Below are positions 38,251 through 39,778 of a stretch of DNA of 39,778 bases, piece by piece; positions within the stretch are counted from its first letter, which is position 1; the number at the start of each line of letters is the position of its first letter. This stretch comes from a virus. The stretch lies in the IMG/VR virus record IMGVR_UViG_3300017963_000140, positions 1 through 39,778 of that record. One strand, written 5' to 3'. Both the position numbers and the translations under genes were made by a program. A model generated the notes under the pieces. It was not told where the DNA came from. It was given only the letters and a program-made list of their open reading frames with translations, and ran no database searches.

Positions 38251-39089
38251 TGCACCATGAAATCTATCACGCTGCATCGGTCTCAGACGCCCCGCCACAG
38301 GCGCATCACCTGCTTCCGATCAGCCAAGCCGGCCTTGACCTTATCAAGCACTTCGAAGGCTATCACACCAAGCAGCCAGACGGTTCCTGCACGGCCTATC
38401 TGGACGTGGCAGGCGTGCCAACCATCGGCTGGGGCTCAATCCACGGCGTTAAGCTCGGCATGCGCTGGTCGCGCGAAGAGGCAGAGGAAGCGTTGCTTTC
38501 AGAAGTTCAAGGCTGCGCATCGACGGTGCAGCGCCTCGTTACAGTGGAACTCGACCAGCACCAACACGATGCATTGGTGAGTTTCGTTTACAACCTCGGC
38601 GCCGGCGCGTTCGAACGCTCTACCCTCCTTCGCAAACTGAACCGGGGCGACTACGCGGGCGCCGAGGCTGAATTCCTGAAATGGGTCTATGCCAGCAAGG
38701 GGGCGGGCGGCCCGAAGGTCAAATATGCGGGTCTTGTGCGCAGGCGGAAGGCTGAGGCCGCTATGTTCGGCGACAACGCCATCATCCCCGTGCCCGTCGA
38801 TATGCCCGTGGTAACGCCCAAGGCACCGGCTACAAAGCCCATCAAGGTTCCGTGGTATTCCGCCCCGCTCGCGCTCGCAACGTCCATCGGCGCGTGGTTC
38901 GCCGATAAGCTCGAAGGGCTTGGCAATCTGCTAACTAGTGCCGGCAACGAGTTCATGGGCTTTTCAGCGGTCGGCAGCATGGTTCAAGCTACCGGCATCA
39001 GTCTGGCGCCCGTGATGGCTGGCCTGGCGTGCCTCTCAGTCTTCATCGCCGCGAAAACCATGATGAAAGAGCCGGAGACGGTCGAATGA
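38250..39089 (+). CDS. GH24 endolysin (phage lysozyme) with C-terminal membrane segment
   Basis: A 279-residue protein. The lysozyme core has Glu36 (HFEG), Asp52 (AYLD) and Thr58 (VPTIGWG), the catalytic triad; between Glu and Asp there is an insertion of about 7 residues relative to T4 lysozyme. The core ends near residue 165. A linker follows, then hydrophobic segments near 205-225 and 255-272 (APVMAGLACLSVFIAAKTMM). Ordinary GH24 endolysins lack this C-terminal anchor. It cleaves the glycan chain of peptidoglycan. The C-terminal helix could keep it at the membrane until holin triggers. Confidence 0.9.
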   Translation: MHHEIYHAASVSDAPPQAHHLLPISQAGLDLIKHFEGYHTKQPDGSCTAYLDVAGVPTIGWGSIHGVKLGMRWSREEAEEALLSEVQGCASTVQRLVTVELDQHQHDALVSFVYNLGAGAFERSTLLRKLNRGDYAGAEAEFLKWVYASKGAGGPKVKYAGLVRRRKAEAAMFGDNAIIPVPVDMPVVTPKAPATKPIKVPWYSAPLALATSIGAWFADKLEGLGNLLTSAGNEFMGFSAVGSMVQATGISLAPVMAGLACLSVFIAAKTMMKEPETVE

Positions 39090-39343
39090 TCTGGACGCTC
39101 ATCACCGGATGGATTGCCCGGCGCGGCATCATGATGGGCGTGATCGCTGCCATCGGCGCGGGCGTTCTGTTCTGGGACCACTCCAGAGCCAACCGCCACC
39201 GCGAAGAAGGCAAACGTGAACTTGTAGATGCGTCGAAAGAAGCAGGGAAACGACGCAATGAAGACGTTCGTAAAATTCGCCGTTCTATCCCTCGTGATGG
39301 GGCTTGGAGCCGGCTGCGCAAAGAATACGGTCCAACTGATTGA
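39086..39343 (+). CDS. Rz-like inner-membrane spanin
   Basis: An 85-residue protein starting at 39086 in an ATGA overlap. One N-terminal membrane helix (GIMMGVIAAIGAGVLFW) followed by a charged coiled coil (REEGKRELVDASKEAGKRRN) is the typical Rz plan. It sits right after the endolysin and overlaps the lipoprotein gene, as in most spanin pairs. The coil is short compared with lambda Rz. Confidence 0.75.
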   Translation: MIWTLITGWIARRGIMMGVIAAIGAGVLFWDHSRANRHREEGKRELVDASKEAGKRRNEDVRKIRRSIPRDGAWSRLRKEYGPTD

Positions 39344-39491
39344 AACGCAGAGTTTATGCCGCGATTGGACCGTCTACCGCCCCGCAAAGGGCGACAGGCT
39401 GACCGACAAGTCAGCGGAACAACTTCTGGAAAGCAATGAAGCGCGCGTCGTGTGGGGATGTGAGCGCCTGGATAATACTGCGGCGGGATAA
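39258..39491 (+). CDS. Rz1-like outer-membrane spanin lipoprotein
   Basis: A 77-residue protein in another frame, overlapping the Rz-like gene by 86 bases. Lipoprotein signal peptide MKTFVKFAVLSLVMGLGAGC with the lipobox LGAGC and Cys20. The mature part (SLCRDWTVYRPAKGDRLTD, WGCERLDN) matches a small phage lipoprotein family often annotated next to Rz. It has two more Cys. It should join the Rz protein to disrupt the outer membrane at lysis. Confidence 0.8.
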   Translation: MKTFVKFAVLSLVMGLGAGCAKNTVQLIETQSLCRDWTVYRPAKGDRLTDKSAEQLLESNEARVVWGCERLDNTAAG

Positions 39492-39510
39492 ATGGCCTGG
39501 ATGATGGAAT

Positions 39511-39778
39511 ATGAGCGCGACCGTCACGGACAACGCCGAACGCCTCGCCCGCCTCGAAACGCGAGCGGAATACGTGGACGCGATCCTCAACGACCGTCAG
39601 ATTGTTATATCCGCACACTCGCGCAGACTGGCGGATATAGAGATGCATCTGCGCGACCATCACCGCATCAATGCAAACCAAACGGATCGCATTGCCCGCT
39701 TAGAAACAGTGTCAGAAATGACAAAGGAGGAACGGGTGAAGCGGGACCACACGAAAGCGATGATCCAATGGGTTATGA
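39511..39778 (+). CDS. XhlA/holin-like small membrane protein, N-terminal part
   Basis: 5' part of the gene that finishes at base 221 across the circular join. Starts at ATG 39511 (other ATGs nearby are in a different frame). The first 70 residues are helical with charged heptads (NAERLARLETRAEYVDAILN), then the region shared with 1-123. Only a weak purine run precedes the ATG, so translation may be coupled to the Rz1-like gene 19 bases upstream. Confidence 0.7.
   Translation, partial: MSATVTDNAERLARLETRAEYVDAILNDRQIVISAHSRRLADIEMHLRDHHRINANQTDRIARLETVSEMTKEERVKRDHTKAMIQWVM
39656..39778. repeat. Terminal direct repeat, right copy
   Basis: Exact second copy of bases 1-123. It lies inside the N-terminal half of the holin-like gene. 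Removing one copy gives a 39,655-base circle in which every gene is intact. Confidence 0.95.

Noticed and set aside
1-39778. tRNA genes, CRISPR arrays, reverse transcriptase/diversity-generating repeats, insertion sequences
   Set aside because: No cloverleaf, regular spacer array, RT motif, template/variable repeat pair or transposase pattern was seen on either strand by reading.

Overview
The window is a complete, circularly closing genome of a small tailed phage (39.66 kb unique sequence; bases 1-123 recur exactly at 39656-39778). The module order and the gene families (portal, HK97-type capsid, adaptor and nozzle-like genes, ejection proteins, no tape measure or tail tube) point to a podovirus-like virion with a headful or terminase-driven packaging machine. 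The host is probably an alphaproteobacterium, most likely a Hyphomicrobiales relative: the phage carries a Porin_2-type porin with the typical alphaproteobacterial N-terminus, a GcrA-type DNA-binding domain and an HvrA/H-NS-like protein. No integrase, CI-like repressor, tRNA, CRISPR array, reverse transcriptase or insertion sequence was recognised.

Layout. (1) 295-4877, minus strand: a leftward operon with an unknown gene, a Bet/RecT annealing recombinase, a DUF1367-like protein, small HTH-like and membrane ORFs, an HNH nuclease and an H-NS-like protein, closed by a strong hairpin terminator; beyond it lies an independently placed porin gene. (2) 4878-5061: a divergent control region with a leader hairpin and a perfect inverted repeat bracketing the rightward -10. 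(3) 5062-11919, plus strand: a Cro-like HTH protein, small genes, an O-like replication protein whose gene contains iterons (candidate origin), a primase-helicase split across two frames, a PP-loop ATPase, tiny zinc-ribbon and basic proteins, a multi-pass membrane protein, a DNA methyltransferase and a 52-residue GcrA-like protein. This ends at a bidirectional terminator. (4) 11981-13178, minus strand: a second multi-pass membrane protein and two small genes, one a 30-residue membrane peptide. (5) 13179-13309: a second divergent promoter pair next to an RHH (Arc-like) regulator. (6) 13310-14860: small accessory genes. (7) 14894-37556: terminase, portal, M15 peptidase, zincin-like protein, scaffold, capsid, head decoration, a MptE/DUF115-methyltransferase fusion, adaptors, nozzle-like protein, GNAT, three ejection proteins and tail fibre genes. 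(8) 37612-221 (through the ends): a coiled-coil protein, a GH24 endolysin with a C-terminal membrane segment, an overlapping Rz/Rz1-like spanin pair and an XhlA-like holin.

How it works together. The early region resembles the lambdoid plan (leftward recombination, rightward Cro then O-like initiator with internal iterons, then helicase), but without a recognisable integrase or repressor. The second regulatory island (RHH gene against membrane-protein operon), the porin, the H-NS-like protein, the methyltransferase/GcrA pair and the glycosyltransferase-like/methyltransferase fusion are the accessory parts most worth experimental attention. Almost all genes are packed with ATGA, TAATG or TTGA overlaps, so several 30-50 residue genes listed here are supported mainly by translational coupling.
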